Shown piece by piece: positions 45,200 through 57,725 of a DNA stretch of 64,000 bases. Origin of the DNA: Tethya wilhelma (Eukaryota; Porifera; Demospongiae; Tethyida; Tethyidae). Position numbers and translations under genes: made by a program. The notes beneath the pieces are model-generated. The model worked only from the letters and a program-made list of their open reading frames with translations, was not told the origin of the DNA and ran no database searches. Each line of letters starts with the position of its first letter. The first letter of the stretch is position 1. The DNA lies in the NCBI GenBank assembly GCA_964030475.1, contig CAXIPT010000018.1, positions 142,739 to 206,738 of the forward strand, written 5' to 3'.

Positions 45200-46490
45200 C
45201 AACTTGGTCTCTAATCAGAGTTGAGTTAGTCATTCACTGCAATTTTTTGAACCATGCTAGACACACGTATAGCAATCTGGATTGTAAGAGCACTCAAATT
45301 GAGAAGGCCCTAGCCTACTTTGCTCTTCTCCACCTTGTACGAAAAAGTGTTTACCAACACTGACTGACTGAGTATATGGCTAAAGTTAGCTAAGTATTAA
45401 TTATTAGAGCTTGTTACCCTGTGTTAATAGTCCCAAGCTTACGTCTGGCTGCAAGTTGCTCACTGGTACCAGTATGATTATTAGGAGTAACCATGCTGGT
45501 CGACAAAGACTTGCAGCCTCTGACAGTCCTTATGTTTTTACTTCCAGTAGTCTTGGTTTCTAGATTATAAGCTAGATCATAGCTATTGAGTCATCCGACA
45601 CGTAGTAGCTATGTACTTGTGGCATTATATTTTGTACTAGCATTGGTAGAGAAGAAAAATTGTTTCAAAACTGGTGAAATACTAAATAGTTCGGTCATTT
45701 TACAACCAGCTACAGTTAGCAACAGAATGACCCTATCCACTCTTATAAGACTCATAAAGTTTGAATCATGAAATTAGAAAGCCACTGACAGTACTACAGC
45801 ATGGCCTGGGCATACTAGTAATGACTTTGTTTTCTTGACTGAGACACTCAAATTTTATGATGGTCTAGTGAGGTAGTGTAGGGATGAGGCAGCAGGAGAC
45901 TATTGTAGGGTAGTCACATGCAGTGATTAATAAACAAGGACTAAGTTACAAACCAGCAGCTTCAGCTTCTCTTGATAGATGACAGAGCCTCACAATTTGC
46001 ACTGGTATGTACAGTACTCGACATTGAATAACTTAGGAAGGTCAAAGGTGAAATTACTGGAGGACAAATGACAGGACTGGAGTGATACGGGACCTCCAGG
46101 GCCACTGTAGGGCCACTGTAGTAACCTGAATATCCACTGCAATTCTTTAAGCTCCTTTGGTTGAGGTCCGCTAAATACTACAATTCTTAGGCTTTTCTCA
46201 CCATTGGTCATATAACCCCATCAAATTAGTCCCCGACTTTCACCCACATTTCATAACAGACAATGAAGTAATGACTCCATGAATTGAGACACTCTCTTCA
46301 GGCAAAGATAAGCAAGTGAGGTTGTCAACCTCCCGATGACACCTTGATACATAATACACATAACCAACCATACTAGACTATGTCCTACTGCAATATTTGT
46401 GGCAATTGTCAAAGAATTATAGGACCCACAAGGTGACACGTTTCAGTCTGATGAAACTTGAGTAGTCTTCAACTTGCAATAGAGGTGAAG
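45200..46490. other. No clear gene
   Basis: Possible decayed downstream part of the BEL/Pao remnant at 46020-46440 (frames with SGPQPKELKELQW and SPCGSYNSLTIATN), not secure. The sequence GGGCCACTGTA is repeated in tandem at 46098-46118. Confidence 0.3.
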
Positions 46491-46529
46491 TGGAATAGGT
46501 GAGGCATGTAGAGGAATTAAGTTGGTGTG

Positions 46530-46817
46530 AGGTAGATCAAAGAGATTAGGCCAATGTTTCGAAGATTGATGGAGCCAAGTATATATAGGTCCACTCTATC
46601 ACAATATTTATTCAAGTAGTTCTGATCAAAAGAGACCACGAGAAGCACAGTCAGCAGGGTTCTCGAGTCCTTGAACGTGGTTCCAACAATCAGGAGCAAT
46701 GAGATCAATAACGTAGGAGATTCTGTTTCCCACATAGGTCTTGAACCTTCTGGGGGTTCCGATGAGCCAACTGAGAACAATGGTACTGTCAGTCCAAGTG
46801 TAGGCATCAGTCACAAA
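46530..46817 (-). pseudogene. BEL/Pao LTR-retrotransposon pol fragment
   Basis: The frame reads AYTWTDSTIVLSWLIGTPRR, FKTYVGNRISYVIDLIAPDC, then WNHVQGLENPADCASRGLF. W-TDS-IVLSW, the FK-FV-NR block and NPAD-xSRG are the hallmark of the RNase-H-like region of BEL/Pao pol. Beyond RGLF the match continues degenerately (SELLE, SGPIYTWL, WPNL) with stops. No LTR, reverse transcriptase or integrase is seen, so only a scrap remains. Confidence 0.75.
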
Positions 46818-46829
46818 TATTTGCCAACC

Positions 46830-48655
46830 AAGTGATTCAACCCACTCACAACCTTAATAATAATATCAGTTCAAGCACACAGAATAAATATATTGCACAA
46901 ATCAATCTTATTATGATAAACTTTAGGAATCTATAGATTCAAAATCACATGTAATAAAGTTATTATGGTGATAAATGACGAGAAATTGATACGATGATAC
47001 TTGAGTCATAGTGAGAGTACATACTTATGTACATATTTATTTAGTATTTAATTCTTCCTAGTGTACTTGCATTGCCACAATTGTCCTTGACCGCATCGAC
47101 TAAAGTATTTTTAGTAACAGTAAACTTGGACAAAAACTTAAGAAAGAGTGAAATATTGTTGCAATCATAACACAATATAAGCTGAAGGTACAGATAGAGT
47201 TTCTATGGTGAGAAGCAGCGCGGAGTAAGTTTCAAATAAGTTAATTGGGAATGTCCCCCCTTCCTATGGACAGTCTCATGTATTTGCCATTGTGTTTTTA
47301 TCCCTTCACAAGTTCAAACTCTTGTTGGTTTGACCTATATTAATTAACAGAAATATATCGGCATGCATATGATTATAATTGAATGTACTTGGCAAAGCAC
47401 TATAAGCTCATTCCTACGTTGGACTCATGATATATCACTCTGATGTTAAACTTCAAACTTTATGAAAAGTGTGCATGCAGTGTATGGAAAAAGTGACCAA
47501 TATGCTTAAATTGTACTTCCAAAAAATAGTACGATTAGCATGATTACTTGAAATCATTTTTGAGCCAAACTTCTTAATAATAAGTATATTACTCATTACT
47601 GAAGTATGCCTAAATAGGATAGACAGAATCTGTGGATTGTCCACCAATGGTGGAGTCCATTTTTTACGGTATGTCCTCTAGCTTATTCCACAGGCTAGCA
47701 TTGAAGCCATTTTGCTCAACTTTACATAAGGTCATCCTGAGGCTCGTCATAAGTTTGGAAGCATTTAAGGGGTGCAAGCTTTGATTGTTATAAATACACC
47801 TTGAGTTATTATTGTTGAAGCACAGAATTACAGTATTCCTATACCTTTATTGCTTGGTCCTTAGCTAATTAAATTTCATTAATAATCAGCACTAGAGTTT
47901 GAAAATATTGTAAACCAGTGAATAAATCACCACAAATGAAGTGAACCTTTTGAATAACTGCAAAGAATCAAGTGTTCACAGCTTATCCAGACAACTATAC
48001 CTTGTGGAATAACTTGTCTTGAAATGTTCCAGAAAAAGTCAATGGAATGTTAAGTGGCTTTGGTTACTGTATGCTTGCCATCAATTGTGATATAGCCTTG
48101 TAAAAGCTATTATCATAAGTATGACTAGATACTCAGTTACCACAAAGAAAGGGAATGATTCACCTGTTGATACTACTCCAGCATATTTGATGATTAATCT
48201 TGACTTTCACAGCCTCCTTTTTCACATTGGAAGAATTGTGCAAACATTAAAATTCAAAAATGCTATTGACCTTCTCTGGAAATAGATCTCTCCATGGAAT
48301 TTTTTTTGCTCTTGTATCACTGCATTGTTTGATCGCAGATGCTTTGGCCTCTACAACTTTATTCAGCTCTGCATTCTTTACTTCAGTTTATTGTTCCCTA
48401 CAATTTATTTTCCACAAGATAATTTCCAGGATTTACCTCTACTGTATTAGTTACAATATAGTACTAGATAAAACGTTCTTGCAGGTAGAGGTGAAAATGT
48501 ATTCCATACCAGCCTCAAAATTAGCTGCAGTGAACATATAGTTACTGTATGTCTTTCACTACATGTTCCTTTAACAAAAAAAATATATACTGAGATGACA
48601 CTGCTAGATTCACTACTTCTACTGGTGAGCAATGTGATATATAGAAATATGATGT
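46830..48655. other. No gene recognised
   Basis: AT-rich sequence without motifs or inverted-repeat ends that I could find. Confidence 0.4.
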
Positions 48656-48659
48656 TCTG

Positions 48660-50551
48660 TCCACCAAAACTGCACTTGTAAATACTTGGACCCTCATCTG
48701 AGGCACCATCAAGTCAAATGCACATTACTGTTTTTAATGGACCAGTATCTGGATTTTTGAAAGCTTGAAGTTTTTCTTGTTTAAAATGTTTCCAAGTCAC
48801 CTTAGCTACTCCCTTGTATCCTTGGGAAGATTTTCTTCTTTTGTTCCAGACAGTGCAATGCTCAACGACTGTACAATATGAAAAGGGTCGATGATACTTC
48901 TCTTCCAGGTGAAGCTGGATTGTCTTGTATCTACTTTTTTCCATGGATAGCTCTACAGTACAGTATATACATTCTCAAGAGTCAAAGCAGTGACTATAGT
49001 TTATAAAACAAAAGAGAAATTTGCAAGTTTTTGTTCAAAAAGATTAGCTAAAGTTACATTTTCAGGAGTTAGAGGATATTTCTTGTTTGTTATGTTTCCA
49101 GCTCTGGAGAAAATTCTCTCCAGAGCACAAATGTTGCAGGGCAACAGCTCTCAATCAATTCTTCAATGGTGTTTGCTAGCTAGCTTGGGGAGAGTGCCAC
49201 AATAAAGCGGTAGTAATTTTAGTGATTGTTGATTGTCCACGAGAAAAGTTCAACTTGGTTGTTTTGCCACCTTTAGAAAGTTGCTGCTCACGTAGCTTGC
49301 ACTCCACTTTTTTAATTGCTTTTTACATTTTCAGCTCAAAAGTTACCTTTAAGTTTGTCAAAAAAAATCCTCTTGTACGGCGCGCTTCTTGTTGGTATCA
49401 ATGCTAATTTAAAAGATGTTATTTAATTGCATTTGAAATACAATAGACGTTTACCAAGCATTTGTGAAAGGTTTTTACTGAGACTGGGATTGAAACTTCA
49501 TAGTATTAGAATTAGAATGGAACTCCTGGCCAGCCAGCATGCTCACAATAATTGTTTGACAAGTGGTCTTCCCTCTACTGATGGTGATTGTAGCAATTGG
49601 AATCCCCACTGAACTTATCTTGCAATAATTGTCTCATAATGCATGGAAATGACAGCAGAAGCATGTGCTCGTTATAGAATCTTCTAGTTCCTTGTACATT
49701 TGCATAGCTTCCAACTCTTCTTTGTCAATTCTGAACTTGTGAAGAAATCGTGACAGTTTGCATATTGTGTGTGTTTCTGGCTATACTGTGCGCAGTTAAT
49801 ATTTTAGTGCATGTTGTGACGATTGTCATCTAAAGATATTCTGAATTGTCCATAGCAACTACTACAATGTAAGCTTCCACCGTGCACTGACTAAAAAGGA
49901 AAGACCAAGAGTAAGATCTGTCTGCTCTGTGCATGCATCCATATAGATCTATGACAAACGGAGATTGCCCATGCTGGCTATCTTTAATAGTTTGTGGTTT
50001 AAAAATCTCCACTTATAAAATACTGCTTTGTTTTAGCCTCGACTGCAGGCTATCTTGACCCTTTGACATCTTGTGCTAACAAAAGACTTCTATGTTGTAA
50101 ATTATCAGTCATCTTGGTATCCACGTCTGGCATGTCTTGCAGGAGTAGAGCATGAGGCATTGCTATACAATATTGTACTTTTGGACGCTCTTGGTTAAGT
50201 TGCAAACTTTATCCCTTAAAAATTCTATTAAGAGGGTAGTGTTTTTGAATTGTTTATTGTACCTTATCAGGCTTAACTCCTTTACGCTGGCTGCGTCGTA
50301 GAACTGGGACATTCCTATAATACATTTGGGACAAAAACTACCTTTAATACTGATATAATAATACAGATAGGTTGAAATTATGACTATAAAATTATGCTTG
50401 ATGATTACTCACTTCTGCACTAGAGACATTTCATAGTGGTCTGATTCTCTATAACAATGAAGGAGAATAGTCTGTCTAAGCTCTGTGGTGCTGAATGTCT
50501 GTAAATACTTCTCCTTGTCAATACCATCAGTTCCAATTGGATTCTATGTTT
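48660..50551. repeat. Perfect 1,892-bp duplication, unit 2
   Basis: Second copy of 36432-38323. It holds an identical EEKYHRPFS exon (48714-48944, minus) and hAT C-terminus (about 49000-49788, minus). It continues through a 10-base G run (50552-50561) and CTGAGATTTCCGG into the diverged duplicate, where unit 1 has an N. Confidence 0.93.
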
Positions 50552-50579
50552 GGGGGGGGGGGCTGAGATTTCCGGCTGA

Positions 50580-51655
50580 GATTGACACACTCGCTAGTAG
50601 TTAACATAGGCAAAAGTGCCTGACTAGACACAGACTTTCATATGCATAGGAGGTGTGTGGAACAAGCTTTTAACCTGGTTACTCAAGAACGTTACTGAGC
50701 CATTGGATCACTCAGGCCTTATTTAGCCTTCTAAAAGGAGTGAGTGACCTCTCTAACCTTGCATTTAGACAGCATGAAGAATCTGATACTACTCAAGGAG
50801 CAGATAACATCACAGCTAGGAAGATCCTAATGAAGCCTACCTATACCTACCTTCTTCATTCCAAGTGCAGCACATCAAACATGCAGTGTCTGGAAACCAT
50901 CTGTAATGTATTCAAATCTGTTAAAGACACACACACACACACGTAAGATTTTAGCGAGGATGTAGCACACTGGCTCGCGTAATGAATGTTGAAAAGTTCT
51001 CACTAGTCTGAGTAGATTACTGCAAACACTGTCTAATAACAATAACTGAAACTGAGTTCAAACACAACTGAGAACAACACTATTAACCAGAAACTAGATA
51101 GTATCAAAACATGCAGGAAATTATCAGGTCATAAAGTAACTAGTATTAAAAACTACCGATTAACACAAATACAGTCAGTACAGTCGAATTACTTCAGTTA
51201 CATTGTTACACACACAATATTACTGAGCACTTGACTAACAAATAATTAAACTATAGTATATGTATTATCATAACTGGTCTATATAACGCTGCACAATGTC
51301 ACTGTACCTATTACCATCACATGCTATAAATATAGTAGAATTATTAGCAGTAATTCCACACCATGTGCCCCCCACCCGCCATGCACAGCACCCCATATCC
51401 TCGTGAGGCAGAAGACAAGATAGCCAACAGACCACCGCCGCCAAAGAGGAAAGAAAGAGAAGGTCGATCGAAATGCCAGTTTACAACACCATGTCGTATC
51501 AAACACAAACCGTCATCACCTTCACGAGAAGAGCCCCTTGAACAGGATTCCTCTCTCTATGGATTCCATATTCAAGTATGATACAATCATTAGTAGTTAT
51601 AATAAGGTTGAGATTGTAGAAGTAGTCACTATTATCAAGTGGTATTTGCTCGTAG
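50580..51655. repeat. Diverged duplicate of 38325-39410
   Basis: A paralogous copy with substitutions and indels. It contains a short (CA)n at 50929-50942 and the uninterrupted version of the plus-strand open frame at 51363-51581. Confidence 0.85.
51363..51581 (+). other. Open frame MCPPPAMHSTPYPREAEDK, uncertain coding
   Basis: A 72-codon Pro/Lys/Arg-rich frame (NRPPPPKRKEREG, then IKHKPSSPSREEPLEQDSS). The paralogue at 39100 has a TGA after KERE. The few differences do not prove coding selection. It could be an N-terminal exon or chance. Confidence 0.2.
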
Positions 51656-52242
51656 TAACTATCTATACTGGAGGAAATGTGTTATCAGAGCTTGAGCTGT
51701 TGAAGAAGAGCACCCGATATGTCCCCAGCAACTTTATCCAAAGAGGCCATGAAATTTAGCAACTCCACTGTGACAAACCAATATTTGTTTAACTATCAAA
51801 CTTATAACTGACTTATGAGCTTCATCCCAACACCAAATTACAAAATTTGTAACACCTACCTACAGCTAGTTGCTCAATTGTGCTATAGGGAGAGATGTGT
51901 AGAACATTTGTGCACAGCTGTTCCTATGTATTTGTGAACATGCAAAGAATATCATCAGGGCAATTGCTTTAGTTATATATAAGCATGCATTACATTTATA
52001 TGGGCACCAGTTTTATATGCTGTACAGTCATACTCTGCAATCTTACCTATAAGCTTGGGGCAAATTCAATTAGAAGATTATTAGCATACAAAATCTGAGA
52101 TCAAAAAATCTTAAGTCTTACAAGATTTTTCTAACAGGTTTGAAACTCTGCATGTTACTGCTTTTGTCTGTAGTACTTCATGAAGAGCCATATAAGTATA
52201 AGATTATCTCTTGTCATTAAGTCAACTCTTTCTTGTAGCCAC

Positions 52243-52490
52243 ACAAAACTGTTACATGCTTCATTCCACCATCCCACGTCATGTTCGTATTACCTGTGAA
52301 AACAGGTTCATCAGGTGCCAATCTCCATGGAGAACATGTAGCCAGCCCATGCGATCACCTTACATATCAGGACCTGCTGGAAGCACAAACCATTTTATGA
52401 AATTATTAATGAATATAGGTCTGAACCCAAATATCTCACTGAAGGCAGATATCTCATTGATAGAAAATGCAATGCTTTTACTATTTAGAG
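52243..52490 (+). pseudogene. Protein-like exon of unknown identity
   Basis: A strong acceptor (AACTCTTTCTTGTAG) precedes an open frame PHKTVTCFIPPSHVMFVLPV, then HGEHVASPCDHLTYQDLLEA. After a -1 shift it continues FYEIINEYRSEPKYLTEGRY, LIDRKCNAFTI and stop. The composition looks like protein, but I cannot name the family. The frameshift suggests decay or an unrecognised short intron. Confidence 0.35.
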
Positions 52491-52961
52491 TTTCAATTGC
52501 TGCGTGTAACTGCTGTGCCTTTTGTGGTATTGTGGGATCAGTAGATGTCAGATCACTATAGTAATTGTATTAGAATATGTGGAAGAATCTGTAAGGCACA
52601 GTCTACAACTATTAATTTTAATGTACCTTCCCATACACTATTTCATCAGAACACTTTGTATTCTTCCAGTAAGAAACACAAAATCATGCACGGTGCTGTT
52701 GTTTCAACCCATTTTGTAGTGCATGCACAACGTTGTAACGTATACGCTACTGTGTATGTAGCTGCGTACTAGCACACTCTGCATCATTTATTTTGACACA
52801 TTCATTGCGCCAATCATCTTCGTGTAATCAAGTTATTGGCAACACTAGACAATTCACAAATTATAGGGCTTACCGAGCACTGGGACTTTTTTGTCTCCAC
52901 GTACTCACTTGTGTGTTGTGGAATAAAAATCCCTGGGTATACCAAGGTGATCTACCCTTCA

Positions 52962-53129
52962 AATTTGCTCAGAGTTGGTTAAGACACTTACAATATTTGG
53001 GTGGGGGGGGGTGGGGGGGAGGAATGCGCTACCAATAATACAGACCACACCCTAAAATTACAAAAAAAAAAGTGACGTCATATGAAAAATAATACCAAAC
53101 AATTAAGCATACACAGTATACCATTAAAA
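52962..53129. repeat. Dispersed repeat, copy at 59905-60050
   Basis: AATTTGCTCAGAGTTGGTTA to CATACACAGTATACCATTA is shared with 59905-60050 in direct orientation, with a variable G-rich tract in the middle (GGGTGGGGGGGGTGGGGGGG here). It includes TGACGTCATATGAAAAATAAT in both. Confidence 0.85.
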
Positions 53130-53243
53130 TAATGGTAATAATAAAATAATAATAAAAATACTATGGCAGAGTATATCAGCATGATTATTGTGTGATAAAT
53201 ATCATTCAAGGGAGCCACAAAATTAGGGTACTTAGAGCCTTAA

Positions 53244-53792
53244 AGGCGCTCTCTCACGGAAGTCTTTTAGCTTGATTTCTTAACCCAAAAATCGATTAAT
53301 ATCCAAATCTGACTGGCTGTGTATACTTCATTGAAATGCCAGTTCATTGTCAACTTCGATAAGCCTGCATACTTTCAGCAAGTAAAGTTCTCGAAAGCCA
53401 GGGTGTAAAAGTAATGGGGGGCAAAAAAGAGATGCTTGACAGCTCAAGAAGCAAACATATTCAAGTTCCAGGAGCCTTGCATATGCCAACGAATGGAGTT
53501 GATAGCATGCTGGGCTACCTTAGTCTTGTTCCTAGGCTCAAAAATTCTCATGGTGATGCAAACTTTTCTGCTACTGACCATCTGTAAGGAAAATGTGACA
53601 TATATGCTTATACCATCTGCTGTTGCTGTGAGGAGCCCAAGCTGCCAGCAGTATAGCTTGCCATTTGTCTAAAGCTACTATAGTCCAAGCAAATTTGTAT
53701 GCATAGTTAATTTTTACACGTACTTGTGATATGTTGTGGTTTCATTACATAGCTTAATTTTGAATTTACTTCCGTTCTGTGAGAGAGCGCCT
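53244..53792. mobile_element. 549-bp MITE flanked by TTAA
   Basis: The left end AGGCGCTCTCTCAC and the right end GTGAGAGAGCGCCT are exact inverted repeats, with further imperfect pairing inward (GGAAGT/ACTTCC). TTAA borders both sides (53240-53243 and 53793-53796). TTAA duplication fits piggyBac or Kolobok elements. The 78-codon open frame within it is not a known protein. Confidence 0.8.
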
Positions 53793-54724
53793 TTAATTGA
53801 GGCAAATTTGGCAAAAATGCCAGCTATATACGATGCTATAGATGATCAAGCATGCATACATTATTGTGACAATCCTCTAGAATATCAAATCTAAAAACTT
53901 GTTAAAATGGGCATGTCCACAATTTACTACAGATTCATATATACACACACCCCTCTCAAAAATATATCATAGGGGGTGACATTTAGAAGCATTCATATAG
54001 ACAGATCGCATACAACACTCCCCAGGAATTGTACCACAATAGTACCAAAGAAAGCTAGCAGCAACACACACACACACCATGCACATGCAGGAACACAAAA
54101 CAGTATACATCATGTAATATTATGTTCAGCAATATTCTGAATAGTTATTGAGGCGAGCCTGAGCGAGCCCCAGTGGAAGGTGAAACATTGAGGAAGTGTA
54201 ATGCCTGCACGACGTTGACTAAACCGGAAATAGCTAAGCTGCTCGAATAACACGAAAGCCAAAAAATTTATATAATGTTCCGGGCCTCAGACTTACGGTA
54301 TTTCTATTTACACGCACGCACTCAAAATCGAAAAACAAAGAGCAAGAGCTGGATGCGCGCACTTCAAGTATGCATCGAAAAGTCTTTCAAGTTGCTGCTT
54401 TTAGTCTGACAGCACTGCCACTTACAGTCAGCTCAGCCTAGCTATAGCTAGTTGCTCATTTCTTCACAGACACAGCCTTATTCCCAGCTGAATGGACAGC
54501 TATACACTGTACACACTGAGAGCCAGTGACAACCAGACTGATTCAGTGGGACCAACCTCGAGTACTCAAAATCATTTCAATAAGTTTGCCCATAGATAGG
54601 TTTGCTATAACAGGAGTAGATAATCATGTGTTTATCTACTAATAGCATGGTCTTGTAAATGAAAATCCTTCGCTCAGGCTCGCCCAACGATGTTTCCATC
54701 TAACTAGTAATTATACTTACACAA

Positions 54725-54934
54725 TACCGTATAGCTCCAAATTTTCGTGGTACAATATTTTCGTGAATTTCGTGATTTGACCGTATATCACGAAAATTTT
54801 CTCCACGAAAATTTAGAAAACCGTATATCGGCAATATAATTTCAGAGATCGTGATTCACGAAAATTAGCTCAAAACGGCAAAGACAGAGTTTTCACGAAA
54901 TTTTTGAACCACGAAAATTTGGAGCTATACGGTA
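54725..54934. mobile_element. Palindromic ~206-bp MITE, TA-flanked
   Basis: TACCGTATAGCTCCAAATTTTCGTGGT at the left is mirrored exactly by the reverse complement at the right end. TA dinucleotides at both borders fit a Tc1/mariner-type duplication. The interior repeats CACGAAAATTT several times in both orientations, so the whole unit can fold back on itself. Confidence 0.85.
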
Positions 54935-54939
54935 TTTTC

Positions 54940-57080
54940 TTTTACTTTTCATTGCTTCACATTCTTTGTCATCTTCAGATAATCTTAGGAGAAAAGAACT
55001 TCGTTCTCAGTATACAGTCATGCAGTTAGCTGTTACAAGAACATACATTGTGTAACGTGAGGAGCACTTGTCAAGAAAATGTTTCAGGATCGTTTGCATT
55101 TCTTTGATCCTGTACTTTCGATTTTCTGCACCTAAAAATTAAGAGTAATGTTGGTGTACAACTACAACTGATGTACTTGGTAAAACACCTCCTCTCTTGG
55201 TTGGAGCTCTGGACTCAATATCACTGGGGAACCACTCTGGCCGGTTATCCTCACAGTAAAAGTTCCTCAAACCTAGCAGAAAATAACTGATAATCCCCTT
55301 GTGCAGCTACCATAATACAGTACATACCATGTGGATTCATAATTCTGGGCAGTATAACACCCAGTGCACGCACACACGAGCCAAGTTATTCTGTATCTTT
55401 CCCCGGGCAAGCTATGGCCACCTGGCACGGGCACACTACCAGGAGAAGTGGCTGGCCTTGCCATACAGCACATGACGAAGGGACACACCTCCAAGCCTGC
55501 CTTGAGGGGCCGGCATGTCATTGGCTATATAGGGATACATCAGATCAGAAGCACACATTTGCGCACACCCCAATGCATGCATGACACAAATGAGACTATA
55601 GCCTCACTGAGAAACCATCCATACCCTTCCCCACGCCAAGACCCTTTAGCTCACTAGCTAGCTGGGGCTTACATAGTCCAGTCAGTGGTACAGTTTTATT
55701 ACGACCGCAAGACCCTCTCCATCCAACTGCCAGAGCTGGCCCAAAAAACGTGTTTTTCTTTTACGGCTGAGACCAGCCCAGCCATGTTGGAGTGGACATC
55801 AAGTGCCTGCATATATATTATAAAGAGCATAAACCTTTGATGACGAGTTTTTTTCCATACAAAGTGACCCCCCACCCCCCAAAAAAGGAGTAGTCGATCC
55901 CCATGCATGCATTTAATGACAATTAGCTAGAATTAGTAAAAATGGGTCGGGGTATGTCACTATTCATACAAAAAATATCGCAGAATGAAGTAGTGCATGT
56001 GCCGAACTTAAGACATACTTTCTTGTTTCCGTACTTTTTACAGCCCTGCTCATTCCTACACTGGGTCTTAGTGAAATGGGGTTACCAAGAATTTCAACTT
56101 ACAGTGTTGATAACTCAGTCAGCTGCTAAATTTGCGAAGCTGTCTCTATTCTGGTTGGAAAGAAGCTGCTGAACATCCCTATAGTAGACAGAGAAAAAGT
56201 ATAAAAGTACGGTAGAGTCTAGTCTGGCTTCGCAATCCAGACTACCTAGAGTTAGGTTATTTAGCACAATGTCATTTGTTGTACCAATATAGTCTGCAGG
56301 CTCCAAAATCAAGGAGAGCTAGCCTGCAGACTGGACCTATATTGGTTACACAGGGTTCTCTCTAATGCTTGTCGGAGCGTTGCCATGCCACTCTAGCTGG
56401 TCATGCTATATTTACTTTGATGTGATTAATTTAAATTGAAAGAATGCACAAAAAAAACAATAACGCTTTGATGTTTTCTCTGGCACACCACTCTGATTAA
56501 CTATCCTGAGGAAAACCCTGTGGTAGATTAGTTTCTGCACCTGGGCCATACATGTAACAAACTCTTTTAAGTGTGCTAGCTATAGTTGAGTGTGTCGAGG
56601 CTTGTGCACCACCAGTGCCTTCACTTGAAAAGAGAGAGTAAATACACGATTACAAAGAATTCACTCGCTCAAGGAATCAACAATTGCTACCATATTTTTT
56701 CGACCACCCATTGAGAATTGGAATAATGACGTTGACTGCAAAAAATTGAAATATTTGAACTCGATTCAAAAGTTTTCACTGTTACTTTTTTATTTTAATA
56801 CGTGTATAGAAATATAACAAACATTTGAAACAATTTTGCTTCTACTAAATATTGATCAATACTAATTGTCTGAGTCAATACTAATAATAACTATTCATCA
56901 AAACACAATGCCACATACATTGCGTGTGTAGGTATCAGCATTGTCTACTTTGATCATGCAGTGCTAATGAAACCACTTTCCACAGCATTCATTAGTGCAC
57001 TGCATCCACTCACACAACAGTTGGCCTTCGTTAATTTTCATAAGCACCTAGGCAGGCAGCACACACATTACTAGAGATTT
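54940..57080. other. No gene; two foldback sequences
   Basis: TAGTCTGGCTTCGCAATCCAGACTA at 56221-56245 and a longer pair of arms at 56283-56301 and 56318-56345 (CCAATATAG...TCTGCAGGCT, with a GGAC insertion in the second arm) are foldbacks, probably small palindromic MITEs. Open frames at 55364-55657 and 55942-56172 resemble nothing known. Confidence 0.5.
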
Positions 57081-57099
57081 CCGCAGCTTATATTCCTTG

Positions 57100-57725
57100 A
57101 AATCTGTCCAAGGCTGACAGTATCTTTGATGTTACTGTATTTCTTTTCATCTGGGATTGAGCGTGCAAATGCAGCTTTCTCTCTCTTTCCACCTTCTTCT
57201 GTTCCCTCTCGATCCTAGGCCTTTCTTCTTTGTTCTTCAATTTCCCTGGCTTTTTTGTTCTTTTCTTTTTCAATCTTTCCCATTTCTTTTGCTTCCTCTT
57301 GTTCATGCTTTTGTTTTTCCTTTTCCAATGGTAATTGCAAACTGTCATTTCTTGTCAAAACACGTGCTGTTGCAGTTACTCTGCTCTTTCCTTTCACCCC
57401 TTTTGCACGTGTTGGTTTGTTGAGGAACTGGGAAATGCTTAATAGAGGATTTCTTGCAGGTGCTTCACCAGCATCCGAGAAAGAAACAGCAGCAGTCCTA
57501 CAGCTTGTGGAGGAGGCAGGAGTGGTCGTACAGCTTGTGGTATTAGAAGAGATGAGTCTTGTGAATGCAGTAGGAGTAGTTGTACTGCTTGTTGAGACAG
57601 TAGGAGTGTTCCCTTCTTGGACCTGCCATAGAGTGTATCAGGCACTTCTCAATTGGTAGGTTGATGATTGAAACACTCTCCTTTGAAAAATACCATTGGA
57701 AGAATGTTGGCACAAGCAACGACTG
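57100..57725 (-). pseudogene. Tigger transposase C-terminal part, internally deleted
   Basis: The minus strand near 57720-57610 reads VVACANILPMVFFKGE, then a stop, then VPDTLYGRSKKG. This is the DDE_1 region after the first Asp. It jumps directly to a Thr/Ser-rich linker (STSSTTTPTAFTRLISSNTT), then ARVLTRNDSLQLPLEKEKQK and a Lys/Glu-rich coiled coil (AKEMGKIEKEKNKKAREIEE) ending near 57100. The ARVLT-x(n)-L-EKEK tail is usual in Tigger C-termini. The second and third catalytic residues are deleted. Confidence 0.65.

Noticed and set aside
46517..46807. 96-codon minus frame MPTLGLTVPLFSVGSS
   Set aside because: Shifted shadow of the BEL/Pao fragment.
55364..55657. 97-codon plus frame MHAHTSQVILYLS
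   Set aside because: Composition and lack of motifs or splice sites suggest chance; the opposite strand is equally open.
57255..57659. 134-codon plus frame rich in Phe/Ser
   Set aside because: Antisense of the Lys/Glu-rich Tigger C-terminal coiled coil.
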